Assembly (NCBI RefSeq): GCF_001754075.1
Contig: NZ_MIEH01000030.1
Location: forward strand, 1-47,716
DNA length: 47,716 bases
Direction: 5' to 3'
DNA from: Merdimonas faecis
GTDB taxonomy: Bacteria; Bacillota; Clostridia; Lachnospirales; Lachnospiraceae
Made by a program: the position numbers and the translations under genes. Shown here piece after piece: positions 1-8,069 of the stretch (the first letter of the stretch is position 1; every line of letters begins with the position of its first letter). The notes under the pieces are model-generated. The model did not search any database, was not told the origin of the DNA, and saw only the letters and a program-made list of their open reading frames with translations.

Positions 1-346
1 TACTCATGGTTTACCGTGTACCTAAAATACGAGGGAGAAAAAGGAAGAGACAATCCGACAGAGAATTCAGATCCTAAAAAAGTCTGAATTCTCTGGGATT
101 GTCTCTTCCCTTCGTGTTAGGGGCTAAAATTCGGTATTAACCGACTTCCCCATTGTTATGTGGTTTAAAGAAAGAGTAGATGTTTCAGCTTGCCTTCCGG
201 AACCCACCGTGATATGATGGGGTTACATCAGATTCCCGGACGATTAATATATCTTAAAAATTCTAAAGTCCGGATAGATTTTCATGGCATTTCAGCCAGA
301 GAACCCTGATTTTGATGAAAGAGAATAATGAAAAGGAGTTTTGCCT
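1..346. other. Non-coding leader region before the Rpn-type gene
   Basis: No convincing coding sequence is seen in these 346 bases. The main structure is the long inverted repeat at 43-109, listed separately. The rest is mixed-composition DNA ending in the ribosome-binding site of the next gene (AAGGAG at 333-338). I could not assign a clear SigA promoter here. Confidence 0.5.
43..109. repeat. Long imperfect inverted repeat (hairpin)
   Basis: The left arm (43-70) and right arm (84-109) pair over 25 bases around a 13-base loop. The pairing is interrupted only where GAC at 57-59 faces a single G at 95. No T-run follows, so it is not a textbook Rho-independent terminator. It could be an RNA-stability hairpin or a remnant of a mobile element end. 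It does not share the GGGGAC tips of the two palindrome families found elsewhere in the window. Confidence 0.7.
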
Positions 347-1306
347 ATGGGAAAAGCAGACGTGGCAGTTAACAGGTGGCTGGAGGACAATGAAAGATTT
401 GCCAGCCTATGTAATGGTGTGGTGTTCGGCGGGCAGCAGGTCATAAAGCCGGAAGAACTGGAAAATCTGGACCGGGAGACAGATATCCTGCTTGCGGATA
501 AAGGCGGAAAGACAAAAGGAATGGAGCGGCGCAGGGATATTATTAAGCGCTGGAAGAAGGGAGCGGATCTGGCAATTCTGGCCTGTGAATCTCAGGATAA
601 GATCCATTATGCCATGCCGGTGCGGTGTATGCTGTACGATGGTGTTACCTATACAGATCAGATCCGTGAACTGCGCCGCAGATATGGAAAGAATCGTAAG
701 GAGAAGGAGAGCCAGTCTTTGACGGCTGAGGAGTATCTGTCAGGATTTCGAAAAGACGATGTCATCTATCCGGTCATCACCCTGGTGTTTTATTATAATG
801 AAAAGAAATGGGACGGTGCAGTAGATTTGTATGGAATGTTCGCCGATGACGGTGACAGGGAGATTACAGACGCATTGAGAAAATGTATTCCCAATTACAG
901 GATGAACTTGATCGATGCAGGCCATATGGAAGAAGTATATCTGAAGAAATTCTCGGAAGATTTACAACAAGTACTGGGCATGTTAAAATATAGAAAACAA
1001 AAAAGGGAATTGCAGAAATATATACAAAAGAACGAAGCATATTTCAGCAGTGTAGATGTGGAGACCTATCAGGCACTGTGCAGCTTCTTAAATATGGAAA
1101 AGGGACTAAAAGAAGTGGAAGAACTGCAGAAGGAGGAGAAGATAAATATGTGTCAGGCAATGGAAGAATGGTATCAGGACGCAGTGGAAGAGGGGATAAC
1201 CCTGGCAAAGACGATCTTCCGCCTATCGGCACAGGGAAGATCGGAACAGGAGATTGCGGAGGAAACGGGAATCTCGCCGGGCGAAGTAAAGGCGATCCTC
1301 CAGTAA
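347..1306 (+). CDS. Rpn family recombination-promoting nuclease / PD-(D/E)XK putative transposase
   Basis: This 319-residue protein resembles the Rpn/PDDEXK 'putative transposase' family common in Lachnospiraceae, whose studied members are DNA endonucleases promoting RecA-independent recombination. Visible nuclease-core elements are DRETDILL near residue 44 and a strand ending ACESQ near residue 80, which would be the E-x-Q of the fold. A segment near 145 (YPVITLVFYYNEKKWDG) is typical of the family. The C-terminus is a charged helix ending in a short helix-turn-helix-like stretch (GRSEQEIAEETGISPGEVKAIL). ATG 347 is preferred over TTG 341 because AAGGAG ends 8 bases upstream. The gene stands alone. 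The substrate is unknown, and true transposition by this family is doubtful. Confidence 0.75.
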   Translation: MGKADVAVNRWLEDNERFASLCNGVVFGGQQVIKPEELENLDRETDILLADKGGKTKGMERRRDIIKRWKKGADLAILACESQDKIHYAMPVRCMLYDGVTYTDQIRELRRRYGKNRKEKESQSLTAEEYLSGFRKDDVIYPVITLVFYYNEKKWDGAVDLYGMFADDGDREITDALRKCIPNYRMNLIDAGHMEEVYLKKFSEDLQQVLGMLKYRKQKRELQKYIQKNEAYFSSVDVETYQALCSFLNMEKGLKEVEELQKEEKINMCQAMEEWYQDAVEEGITLAKTIFRLSAQGRSEQEIAEETGISPGEVKAILQ

Positions 1307-1410
1307 AGAGACAGAGGAACTTTTACCTGGATTTCACTTAAGCTTCATTCTTTTATCACAATTTTGTGTTAGGCTTATCTCAACAAAACTTTTACAGATT
1401 GTGGAGGTTG

Positions 1411-1548
1411 ATGATGATGCAGAAAGAGCGCAGAAGCCGAAAGAGAATCAAAGCAGATATGATGAGATCCTACTACATCATGGAATCAAAAGTAGACGCA
1501 AAAGCAAAAGAGATTTTTAAGAGAAAGCCTTATGCGGTCGTGCAGTAG
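1411..1548 (+). CDS. Small basic hypothetical protein
   Basis: This 45-residue ORF begins with three in-frame ATG codons at 1411, 1414 and 1417, preceded by GTGGAGG at 1401-1407. The product is rich in Lys and Arg (QKERRSRKRIKAD near the start) with no hydrophobic segment, cysteine pattern or recognised domain. It follows the Rpn-type gene by about 100 bases and is followed by a good terminator at 1617-1662, which supports a transcribed unit. I do not recognise a family. A nucleic-acid-binding peptide is conceivable from its charge, but that is only inference. Confidence 0.5.
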   Translation: MMMQKERRSRKRIKADMMRSYYIMESKVDAKAKEIFKRKPYAVVQ

Positions 1549-1616
1549 CAGAGGCAGGAAAGAGGAATGTTCAGTCTTTCATTTTTTTATATAAGTTCAT
1601 ATGGATAAGAGTCGGA

Positions 1617-1662
1617 TTCCCGGCTGTTTTGACTGGATGTGTCAGAACAGCCGGGAATTTTT
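1617..1662 (+). terminator. Rho-independent terminator
   Basis: TTCCCGGCTGTT plus TGAC (1617-1633) pairs with GTCA plus AACAGCCGGGAA (1641-1657) with a single bulge on each side, and is followed by TTTTT. It closes the Rpn / small-ORF unit and insulates it from the fatty-acid operon. Confidence 0.85.
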
Positions 1663-1668
1663 GCGGAT

Positions 1669-1769
1669 GGGGACAGGGGAAAATGCAAAAAGGGACAGGG
1701 CAAAACGCAGATGGGGACACCGGCAAACGCAATAGGGGACGTACACTTTTGCAAAAAGTGTACGTCCCC
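1669..1769 (-). repeat. Family-1 palindrome-plus-tail element, copy 1
   Basis: The 35-nt palindrome is at 1735-1769 (GGGGACGTACAC...GTGTACGTCCCC). Read on the minus strand it is followed by a tail in which GTCCCC recurs at 22-nt steps through the last box at 1669-1674. The third box reads GTCCCT. Flanks CAATA (1730-1734) and TATTG (1770-1774) pair with each other and lengthen the hairpin. The TATTG flank overlaps the -35 hexamer of the fatty-acid operon promoter. Confidence 0.9.
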
Positions 1770-1771
1770 TA

Positions 1772-1800
1772 TTGACATCCCCGTCTGCCTGAGATATACT
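1772..1800 (+). promoter_or_regulatory. SigA-type promoter of the fatty-acid synthesis operon
   Basis: TTGACA (1772-1777), a 17-bp spacer and TATACT (1795-1800) form a near-consensus promoter 48 bases before fabH. The -35 box begins inside the flank of a family-1 palindrome. Two palindromic operators cover the expected start site directly downstream. Confidence 0.9.
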
Positions 1801-1829
1801 TTGAAAGTCAAAATAATTGAAAGTCAAAT
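1800..1829 (+). promoter_or_regulatory. Tandem FabT-type operators
   Basis: Two copies of TTGAAAGTCAA lie at 1801-1811 and 1817-1827. Each is an inverted repeat TTGA-N3-TCAA, and the centres are 16 bp apart. The form matches the TTTGAnnnTCAAA type known for the streptococcal MarR-family regulator FabT. They start at the last base of the -10 box and cover the predicted transcription start, which suits repression. A FabT-like gene lies in the same operon (12397-12891), so autoregulated feedback is likely. Confidence 0.85.
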
Positions 1830-1847
1830 CAATATAGGGGAATACTT

Positions 1848-2831
1848 ATGACAGGAATCATATGTGGGACGGGGTCTTATGTACCGCCCTATTCAATGGA
1901 CAACAATGATATCGCAAAACTAGTGGAGACCAGCGACGAGTGGATCCGGGAGAGGACCGGCGTGGTGCGGCGCCACATCATTGAGGAAGAGACTACGGTG
2001 TCGATGGCGGCTGAAGCCGGGCGTCTTGCGCTTGCGGATGCGGGCGTGGATGCGAAGGATGTGGATCTGATCCTGGTATCTACCATTTCTTCCAATGTAA
2101 TCCTTCCCTGTGCGGCCTGCGAGGTGCAAAAGATACTGGGGGCGGATCATGCCACATGTTTCGACCTCAATGCGGCCTGTACCGGATTTTTGCTGGGGTA
2201 TAACACGGCTGTGGCTTACCTGGAAAGCGGCGTGTACCAGACAGCTCTGGTGATCGGAAGTGAAAGCCTTTCCAATCTGACCAACTGGAGCGACCGGGGA
2301 ACCTGCATCTTGTTTGGCGACGGGGCCGGAGCAGCGGTGATCCGTGCGGGAGAGGGCAGACATTATCTTCCGGTGACACATTCCAACGGGGCAAAGGGAG
2401 AAGCCCTGACCTGCAAAAGCCGTCATGATCATAATGGCCTGACAAGAAAACTGGAGCCGGAGAACATGGCAGCGTCGGAATATTCCATGCAGATGGACGG
2501 CCAGGCAGTGTTCAAATTTGCTGTAAGGAGTGTGCCGCAGGCGGTGGAAGAGGTGCTGGAGAAAAACCAGGTGGCGCAGGAAGACATTTCCTGTTACATC
2601 CTTCACCAGGCGAATCGGAGGATCGTAGAGGCCGTGGCAAAGCGGTTGGGAGAGCCTATTGAGAAATTCCCGATGAATCTTCAGGAATATGGCAATACCT
2701 CATCCGCCAGTATCCCGATCCTTCTGGATGAACTGAACCGTGACGGAAAGCTCGAAAAGGGAAGAAAAATTGTAATGGCAGGATTTGGAGCAGGCTTAAG
2801 CTGGGGCGCTTCCATCCTGGAGTGGAAATAA
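1848..2831 (+). CDS. fabH: 3-oxoacyl-ACP synthase III
   Basis: FabH condenses an acyl-CoA primer with malonyl-ACP to start type II fatty-acid synthesis. The 327-residue protein has the usual length and the Cys-His-Asn triad: C111 in DLNAACTGF, H253 in ILHQANRR and N283 in YGNTSSASIP. ATG 1848 follows AGGGG at 1836-1840. It is the first gene after the SigA promoter and the two FabT-type operators, so it should be the promoter-proximal, repressed gene of the operon. acpP follows after about 90 bases. Confidence 0.97.
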   Translation: MTGIICGTGSYVPPYSMDNNDIAKLVETSDEWIRERTGVVRRHIIEEETTVSMAAEAGRLALADAGVDAKDVDLILVSTISSNVILPCAACEVQKILGADHATCFDLNAACTGFLLGYNTAVAYLESGVYQTALVIGSESLSNLTNWSDRGTCILFGDGAGAAVIRAGEGRHYLPVTHSNGAKGEALTCKSRHDHNGLTRKLEPENMAASEYSMQMDGQAVFKFAVRSVPQAVEEVLEKNQVAQEDISCYILHQANRRIVEAVAKRLGEPIEKFPMNLQEYGNTSSASIPILLDELNRDGKLEKGRKIVMAGFGAGLSWGASILEWK

Positions 2832-2920
2832 GGAAAGCGCAAAAAGGGAATAAACTGCTCCGGCAGTTTATCATAGAAATGAAAGAATAAAAAAGTATGA
2901 ATGAAAGAGGAGACAAAGAA

Positions 2921-3148
2921 ATGTTTGAAAAAATCAAAGAAATGGTGGCAGAAAATTTAGGAGTAGACGCAGGAAGCATCACAGAGGAGTCTTCCTTTAA
3001 GGACGACCTGGGAGCAGATTCCCTGGACCTTTTTGAGCTTGTAATGGCTCTGGAAGAAGAGTACGATATCGAGATCCCAACCGAGGATCTGGAGCAGATC
3101 GCAACCGTAGGCGACGTTATTTCCTATATTGAATCTCACAAAGAATAA
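2921..3148 (+). CDS. acpP: Acyl carrier protein
   Basis: This small acidic 75-residue protein carries acyl chains on a phosphopantetheine arm. The modification site is S34 in [13 protein letters not shown], and the four-helix ACP pattern is complete. The start is ATG 2921 because AGAGGAG (2906-2912) lies 8 bases upstream; an in-frame ATG at 2897 lacks such a site and would add eight non-ACP residues. It lies between fabH and fabK, and its product serves every enzyme of the operon. Confidence 0.97.
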   Translation: MFEKIKEMVAENLGVDAGSITEESSFKDDLGADSLDLFELVMALEEEYDIEIPTEDLEQIATVGDVISYIESHKE

Positions 3149-3195
3149 TTCAGAAACTTTAAAACTTAGAAAGAATGAAAAGCGGGGTTTGAAAG

Positions 3196-4134
3196 ATGAA
3201 GACAGAAGTAACGAAATTATTAGGAATCGAATATCCAATCATCCAGGGAGGAATGGCCTGGGTGGCAGAATACCATTTGGCAGCAGCTGTATCGGAAGCT
3301 GGCGGCCTGGGACTGATCGGTGCGGCCAGCGCCCCGGCAGACTGGGTGAGAGATCAGATCCGTGAGGCGAAAAAGCTGACCGATAAGCCGTTCGGGGTCA
3401 ACATCATGCTGATGAGCCCATATGCGGATGAGGTGGCAAAGGTCGTTGCAGAAGAGGGTGTAAAAGTTGTGACGACCGGAGCCGGCAATCCGGAGAAATA
3501 TATGGCGATGTGGAAGGAAGCAGGCGTAAAGGTGATTCCGGTCGTTGCTTCTGTCGCCCTGGCAAAAAGGATGGAGCGCTGCGGAGCTGACGCCCTGGTG
3601 GCAGAAGGAAGCGAAGCAGGCGGACACATTGGAGAAAACACAACAATGGTACTGGTTCCGCAGGTAGTGGATGCAGTAAATATCCCGGTTATCGCCGCAG
3701 GCGGTATCGCAGACGGACGCGGGATTGCAGCAGCATTTATGCTGGGAGCACAAGGCGTGCAGATGGGAACGCATTTCGTAGTCACAGACGAATCCCAGGT
3801 GCATGAAAACTACAAAGAGAGGATCATCAAGGCGAAGGACATTGATTCCCGTGTGACAGGAAGAACCACCGGACATCCGGTACGGGCGCTTCGCAATGAT
3901 ATGACCAAGAAATACTTAGAATTGGAAAACAACGGTGCAAGCTTTGAAGAACTTGAGAAACTCACGCTTGGCGGATTAAGAAAAGCCGTAGTAGACGGTG
4001 ATGTGAAGAACGGAAGCGTGATGGCAGGACAGATCGCAGGTATGGTAAAAGAGAGAATGTCCTGTAAAGAGCTGATTACAAAGCTGGTAAAAGAGACCGA
4101 TGCATTGATAAAAGGAGCAGGTTTTTATGAGTAA
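3196..4134 (+). CDS. fabK: Enoyl-ACP reductase II (FMN, NAD(P)H)
   Basis: FabK performs the last reduction of each elongation cycle in place of FabI. The 312-residue protein is a 2-nitropropane-dioxygenase-type TIM barrel with the N-terminal IEYPIIQGGMAWVA signature. H144 in EAGGHIGE matches the catalytic His position of pneumococcal FabK, and a GGIADGRG phosphate-binding loop is also present. The TAA stop overlaps the start of fabD by 8 bases, so the two are probably translationally coupled. FabK use predicts triclosan tolerance; that follows from family knowledge and was not seen here. Confidence 0.95.
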   Translation: MKTEVTKLLGIEYPIIQGGMAWVAEYHLAAAVSEAGGLGLIGAASAPADWVRDQIREAKKLTDKPFGVNIMLMSPYADEVAKVVAEEGVKVVTTGAGNPEKYMAMWKEAGVKVIPVVASVALAKRMERCGADALVAEGSEAGGHIGENTTMVLVPQVVDAVNIPVIAAGGIADGRGIAAAFMLGAQGVQMGTHFVVTDESQVHENYKERIIKAKDIDSRVTGRTTGHPVRALRNDMTKKYLELENNGASFEELEKLTLGGLRKAVVDGDVKNGSVMAGQIAGMVKERMSCKELITKLVKETDALIKGAGFYE

Positions 4135-5056
4135 GATCGCATTTATCTATCCCGGACAGGGAGCGCAGAAAGCAGGTATGGGAGCAGATTTTTATGAGAA
4201 CTGCCCGTCCGCAAGAGAACTGTTTGACCAGGCAAGCGACGCACTGGGACTGGATATGAAGGCACTCTGTTTTGAGGAAAACGATAAACTGGACCTGACC
4301 GAATATACACAGGCGGCGCTGGTAACCACCACGCTTGCCATGACAAGAGTCGTAGAGGAGCACGGGATCCATGCAGATATGACCGCCGGATTAAGCCTGG
4401 GAGAATATTCTGCCATTGCGGCAGCAGGCGGGATGACGGAGATCGACGCCATCCGTCTGGTGAGAAAACGGGGGATCCTGATGCAGAACACCGTACCGGC
4501 AGGAGAAGGTGCCATGTGTGCGGTTATGGCCATGGATGCGGCGAAGATCGAGGAAGTGACAGAGCCCATCGACGGGGTGACGATCGCCAACTATAACTGC
4601 CCGGGACAGATTGTGATTACCGGGGAAAAGGCCGGTGTGGAAAAGGCAGCGGAGGCTTTAATGGAAGCAGGGGCAAAACGGACGGTGATGTTAAACGTCA
4701 GCGGACCGTTCCATTCGCCGATGTTAAAGCCGGCAGGAGAAGAGTTGATGAAGGAGCTTCAGGAGGTCAGCTTAAGTGAGCTTAAGATCCCGTATGTGAC
4801 AAACGTGACGACAGAGATCATCTCTGATATCAGCCGGACCAAAGAGCTTTTGAAAGAGCAGGTCAGCTCTCCGGTGCGCTGGATGCAGAGCATGGAGGTT
4901 ATGATCGCAGACGGCGTGGACACCTTCATTGAGATCGGACCTGGGCGTACCCTGGCCGGATTTATGAAGAAGATCAATAAAGAAGTGAAAGTATACAACA
5001 TAGCAGCTCTTTCTGATATTGAAAAGGTGGCTGCGGAAATGGAGGCTTCATGTTAG
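4127..5056 (+). CDS. fabD: Malonyl-CoA:ACP transacylase
   Basis: FabD moves malonyl groups from CoA to ACP. The 309-residue protein shows the acyltransferase pattern: YPGQGAQ near the N-terminus, nucleophile S90 in GLSLGEYS and catalytic H196 in SGPFHSPML. It starts inside the end of fabK and overlaps fabG by 7 bases at its own end, so fabK-fabD-fabG form a tightly coupled block. Malonyl-CoA comes from the acetyl-CoA carboxylase genes further down the same operon. Confidence 0.97.
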   Translation: MSKIAFIYPGQGAQKAGMGADFYENCPSARELFDQASDALGLDMKALCFEENDKLDLTEYTQAALVTTTLAMTRVVEEHGIHADMTAGLSLGEYSAIAAAGGMTEIDAIRLVRKRGILMQNTVPAGEGAMCAVMAMDAAKIEEVTEPIDGVTIANYNCPGQIVITGEKAGVEKAAEALMEAGAKRTVMLNVSGPFHSPMLKPAGEELMKELQEVSLSELKIPYVTNVTTEIISDISRTKELLKEQVSSPVRWMQSMEVMIADGVDTFIEIGPGRTLAGFMKKINKEVKVYNIAALSDIEKVAAEMEASC

Positions 5057-5790
5057 CAGGAAAGGTAGCGCTGGTGACCGGCGCGTCCAGAGGGATCGGA
5101 AAGGCGATTGCCTGTAAGCTGGCCCGGGAAGGCGCAAAAGTCATCATCAATTATAACGGATCAAAAGAAAAAGCCGAGGCTGTAAAAAGTGAGATCGAGG
5201 CGGCAGGCGGACAGGCAGAAGTTTACCAGTGTGACGTGTCCGATTATACAGCCTGTGAAACCTTTATCCAGACGGTCATCAAAGAAGAGGGAAGTCTGGA
5301 CATCCTGGTCAACAATGCCGGGATCACGAAGGACGGCCTGTTAATGAAAATGTCGGAAGAGGATTTTGATAAGGTGTTGGACACAAACCTGAAGGGTGCC
5401 TTCAATACCATCCGTTTTGCATCCAGACAGATGCTGAGGCAAAAAGGCGGACGGATCATCAATATGTCCTCCGTCGTAGGCGTCAGCGGCAATGCCGGGC
5501 AGGCCAATTACGCGGCTTCCAAGGCAGGCGTGATCGGGCTTACCAAAGCGGCGGCAAGAGAACTGGCATCCCGGGGAATTACGGTCAATGCCATCGCGCC
5601 GGGATTTATTGAGACCGATATGACAGACGTACTTTCCGATAAAGTGAAAGAAGCGTCCGAAGCGCAGATCCCGCTGGGACATTTCGGAAAGCCGGAGGAT
5701 GTGGCGGCAGCAGCAGCATTTCTTGCGTCTGAAGAAGCCAGGTACATCACCGGACAGGTGCTGCACGTAGACGGAGGTATGGTCATGTAG
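5050..5790 (+). CDS. fabG: 3-oxoacyl-ACP reductase
   Basis: FabG is the NADPH-dependent ketoreductase of the elongation cycle. The 246-residue short-chain dehydrogenase has the cofactor loop TGASRGIG (10-17), NNAG near 88-91, and the catalytic set N113, S140, Y154 and K158 (ANYAASK). The C-terminal DGGMVM ending is typical. It overlaps fabD by 7 bases, and a 41-base gap precedes fabF. Confidence 0.97.
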   Translation: MLAGKVALVTGASRGIGKAIACKLAREGAKVIINYNGSKEKAEAVKSEIEAAGGQAEVYQCDVSDYTACETFIQTVIKEEGSLDILVNNAGITKDGLLMKMSEEDFDKVLDTNLKGAFNTIRFASRQMLRQKGGRIINMSSVVGVSGNAGQANYAASKAGVIGLTKAAARELASRGITVNAIAPGFIETDMTDVLSDKVKEASEAQIPLGHFGKPEDVAAAAAFLASEEARYITGQVLHVDGGMVM

Positions 5791-5831
5791 CAGACCTAAC
5801 GAACCTCTATATTTATGAAAGGATAGTTTCT

Positions 5832-7070
5832 ATGAAAAGAAGAGTGGTAGTGACAGGGCTTGGCGCCGTTACCCCGATCGGAAATACGGTGGATGAGTTC
5901 TGGAACAGCATCAAGGAAGGAAAAGTCGGGATCGGAGAGATCACCAAATTCGATACGACAGACTATAAAGTAAAGATTGCTGCAGAAGTCAAAGGCTTTG
6001 TTGCAAAAGAGCGCATGGACTTCAAAGCGTCCAGACGTATGGAGCCGTTTTCTCAGTATGCGGTTGCGGCAGCAAGGGAAGCTTATGAGGACGCAGGGCT
6101 TGACATTTCCAAGGAAGATCCCTACCGGGCAGGCGTGATCATTGGATCCGGGATCGGAAGTCTTCAGGAAGTGGAGAAGGATTATGAAAAGATCATGACC
6201 AAGGGACCGTCAAAGGTGAATCCTTTGATGGTGCCGCTGATGATCTCTAATATGGCAGCAGGAAATGTGTCTATCCAGCTGGGATTTAAAGGGAAATGTA
6301 CCAACGTGGTAACAGCCTGTGCTACAGGAACCAACTGTATCGGAGACGCTTTAAGAGCTATCCAGTACGGTGATGCGGATATCATTGCGGCCGGAGGTAC
6401 CGAAAGCTGTATCTGTCCGACTGGAGTGGCAGGATTTACCAGCCTGACAGCGCTTTCCGCTTCTACGGATCCTCTTCGGGCATCCATTCCCTTTGACAAA
6501 GACAGAGACGGCTTTGTACTGGGCGAAGGAGCCGGGGTGGTGATCCTGGAGGAACTGGAGCACGCAAAGGCAAGAGGAGCAAAGATCTATGCAGAGCTTG
6601 TGGGATACGGGGCTACCGGAGACGCCTACCACATTACATCTCCTGCAGAAGACGGCAGCGGCGCGGCCAAAGCGATGGAGCTTGCCATGGAAGAAGGGGG
6701 CATCGAGCCGTCTCAGGTAGACTATATCAATGCACACGGCACCAGTACCCATCATAATGACCTGTTTGAGACCAGAGCCATTAAACTGGCGCTGGGCGAC
6801 GCGGCAAAGGATGTAGTGGTGAACTCCACCAAATCCATGATCGGTCATCTCCTTGGAGCGGCCGGCGGCGTAGAATTTATCGCCTGTGTCAAAACCATCC
6901 AGGATGGTTTCATCCACCAGACGATGGGAACACGCGAGGCAGATGAGGAATGTGATCTGAACTATGCCATCGGAGCGCCGGTAGAGAAAGACGTAAACTA
7001 TGTACTGACCAATTCCTTAGGATTTGGCGGACATAATGCCACCCTGTTGTTAAAGAAATACGAAGGGTAG
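5832..7070 (+). CDS. fabF: 3-oxoacyl-ACP synthase II
   Basis: FabF catalyses the condensing step of elongation. The 412-residue protein carries the C-H-H triad of the KAS I/II class: C163 in TACATGTN, H302 in NAHGTSTHHND and H339 in STKSMIGHLLGAAG, with K334 of the latter motif. It is the only KAS I/II gene in the operon. The ATG at 5832 follows AAAGGA at 5818-5823. Confidence 0.97.
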   Translation: MKRRVVVTGLGAVTPIGNTVDEFWNSIKEGKVGIGEITKFDTTDYKVKIAAEVKGFVAKERMDFKASRRMEPFSQYAVAAAREAYEDAGLDISKEDPYRAGVIIGSGIGSLQEVEKDYEKIMTKGPSKVNPLMVPLMISNMAAGNVSIQLGFKGKCTNVVTACATGTNCIGDALRAIQYGDADIIAAGGTESCICPTGVAGFTSLTALSASTDPLRASIPFDKDRDGFVLGEGAGVVILEELEHAKARGAKIYAELVGYGATGDAYHITSPAEDGSGAAKAMELAMEEGGIEPSQVDYINAHGTSTHHNDLFETRAIKLALGDAAKDVVVNSTKSMIGHLLGAAGGVEFIACVKTIQDGFIHQTMGTREADEECDLNYAIGAPVEKDVNYVLTNSLGFGGHNATLLLKKYEG

Positions 7071-7085
7071 AAAGGATCTGGAAAT

Positions 7086-7592
7086 ATGGAATTTGAAAAT
7101 CTTATCAAACTGATCAATGCCGTTTCAGATTCATCTCTGACCGGATTAAAGTATGAAGAAAATGGTGTAAAAATACAGCTGACAAAAAAGGAAGGCAAGG
7201 TTAAGGTGGTCTCTGCGCCGTCTATGCCGCAGATGTTTGCGCCTGGTTCCTTTCCGGCATCTGGATCCGCTTTGGCAGGAGAGATACCGGGAGGAGTGGA
7301 AACAGCAGGAGCAGAGACGCCGGAACAGATAACGGCTGATCCGTCTGCGGAGAAGGAGGGCAACATTGTCACATCCCCGCTGGTAGGAACCTTTTACGCA
7401 GCCCCGTCAGAGGATGCGGCCCCGTTCGTGTCAGTGGGTGACGCCGTAAAAAAAGGGCAGACACTTGCCATCGTGGAAGCTATGAAGCTGATGAACGAGA
7501 TAGAGAGTGATTTTGACGGAAAAGTGGCAGAGATTCTGGTAGAGAACGGTCAGCCGGTAGAGTACGGCCAGCCGCTGTTCCGTATTGTATAG
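7086..7592 (+). CDS. accB: Biotin carboxyl carrier protein of acetyl-CoA carboxylase
   Basis: BCCP shuttles carboxybiotin between AccC and the carboxyltransferase. The 168-residue protein has a helical N-terminal dimer region, a Pro/Ala/Glu-rich linker (about residues 45-92), and a C-terminal biotinyl domain with the biotinylation site K134 in VEAMKLMNE. Length and layout are normal. It is placed between fabF and fabZ, and the other carboxylase subunits follow after fabZ. Confidence 0.96.
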   Translation: MEFENLIKLINAVSDSSLTGLKYEENGVKIQLTKKEGKVKVVSAPSMPQMFAPGSFPASGSALAGEIPGGVETAGAETPEQITADPSAEKEGNIVTSPLVGTFYAAPSEDAAPFVSVGDAVKKGQTLAIVEAMKLMNEIESDFDGKVAEILVENGQPVEYGQPLFRIV

Positions 7593-7629
7593 GGCGGCAG
7601 AGGAAATTGCCGTAGAGCAGGAGGAAAGT

Positions 7630-8058
7630 ATGAAGCATTTAGACATCAACCAGATTAAAGAAATCATTCCCCACCGACATCCTTTTTTGTTGATCGATTA
7701 TATTGAGGATTACGAGCCAGGACAGTATGCCGTGGGATATAAGTGTGTTTCTTACAGAGAAGAGTTTTTTGCAGGGCACTTTCCGCAGGAGCCGGTCATG
7801 CCGGGAGTTCTGACGGTAGAGGCACTGGCCCAGGTAGGTGCGGTGGCGATCTTAAGTATGGAAGAAAACCGCGGTAAGATCGCATATTTTGGCGGCATTA
7901 ATAAATGTAAATTTAAAGGGAAGATCGTGCCGGGCGATAAAGTCCGCTTAGAGACAAAGATCATTAAGCAGAAAGGTCCTGTGGGAGTCGGCGAAGCTAT
8001 CGCAAGCGTAGACGGAAAGACCGTTGTCAGCGCAGAACTGACCTTTATGATTGGATAG
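7630..8058 (+). CDS. fabZ: 3-hydroxyacyl-ACP dehydratase
   Basis: FabZ dehydrates 3-hydroxyacyl-ACP to the enoyl form reduced by FabK. The 142-residue hot-dog-fold protein has the catalytic H50 and E64 in the block [20 protein letters not shown], and the expected N-terminal [13 protein letters not shown] 7630 is chosen because GAGGAAAG precedes it and the protein then begins at the normal place; an upstream in-frame start (7585) would add 15 unrelated residues. It ends 11 bases before accC. No FabA or FabM gene is seen, so the source of unsaturated acids is not explained by this window. Confidence 0.95.
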   Translation: MKHLDINQIKEIIPHRHPFLLIDYIEDYEPGQYAVGYKCVSYREEFFAGHFPQEPVMPGVLTVEALAQVGAVAILSMEENRGKIAYFGGINKCKFKGKIVPGDKVRLETKIIKQKGPVGVGEAIASVDGKTVVSAELTFMIG

Positions 8059-8069
8059 GTGGGGAAATC

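Noticed and set aside
347-1306. Rpn-type gene as an active insertion sequence
   Set aside because: Members are called transposases in databases, but no terminal inverted repeats or target duplications flank the gene; nuclease is the safer call.
1920-2606. Long open frame of 228 codons on the minus strand inside fabH
   Set aside because: It lies wholly within a clear fabH, has no ribosome site, and its translation shows no recognisable domain; an antisense shadow.
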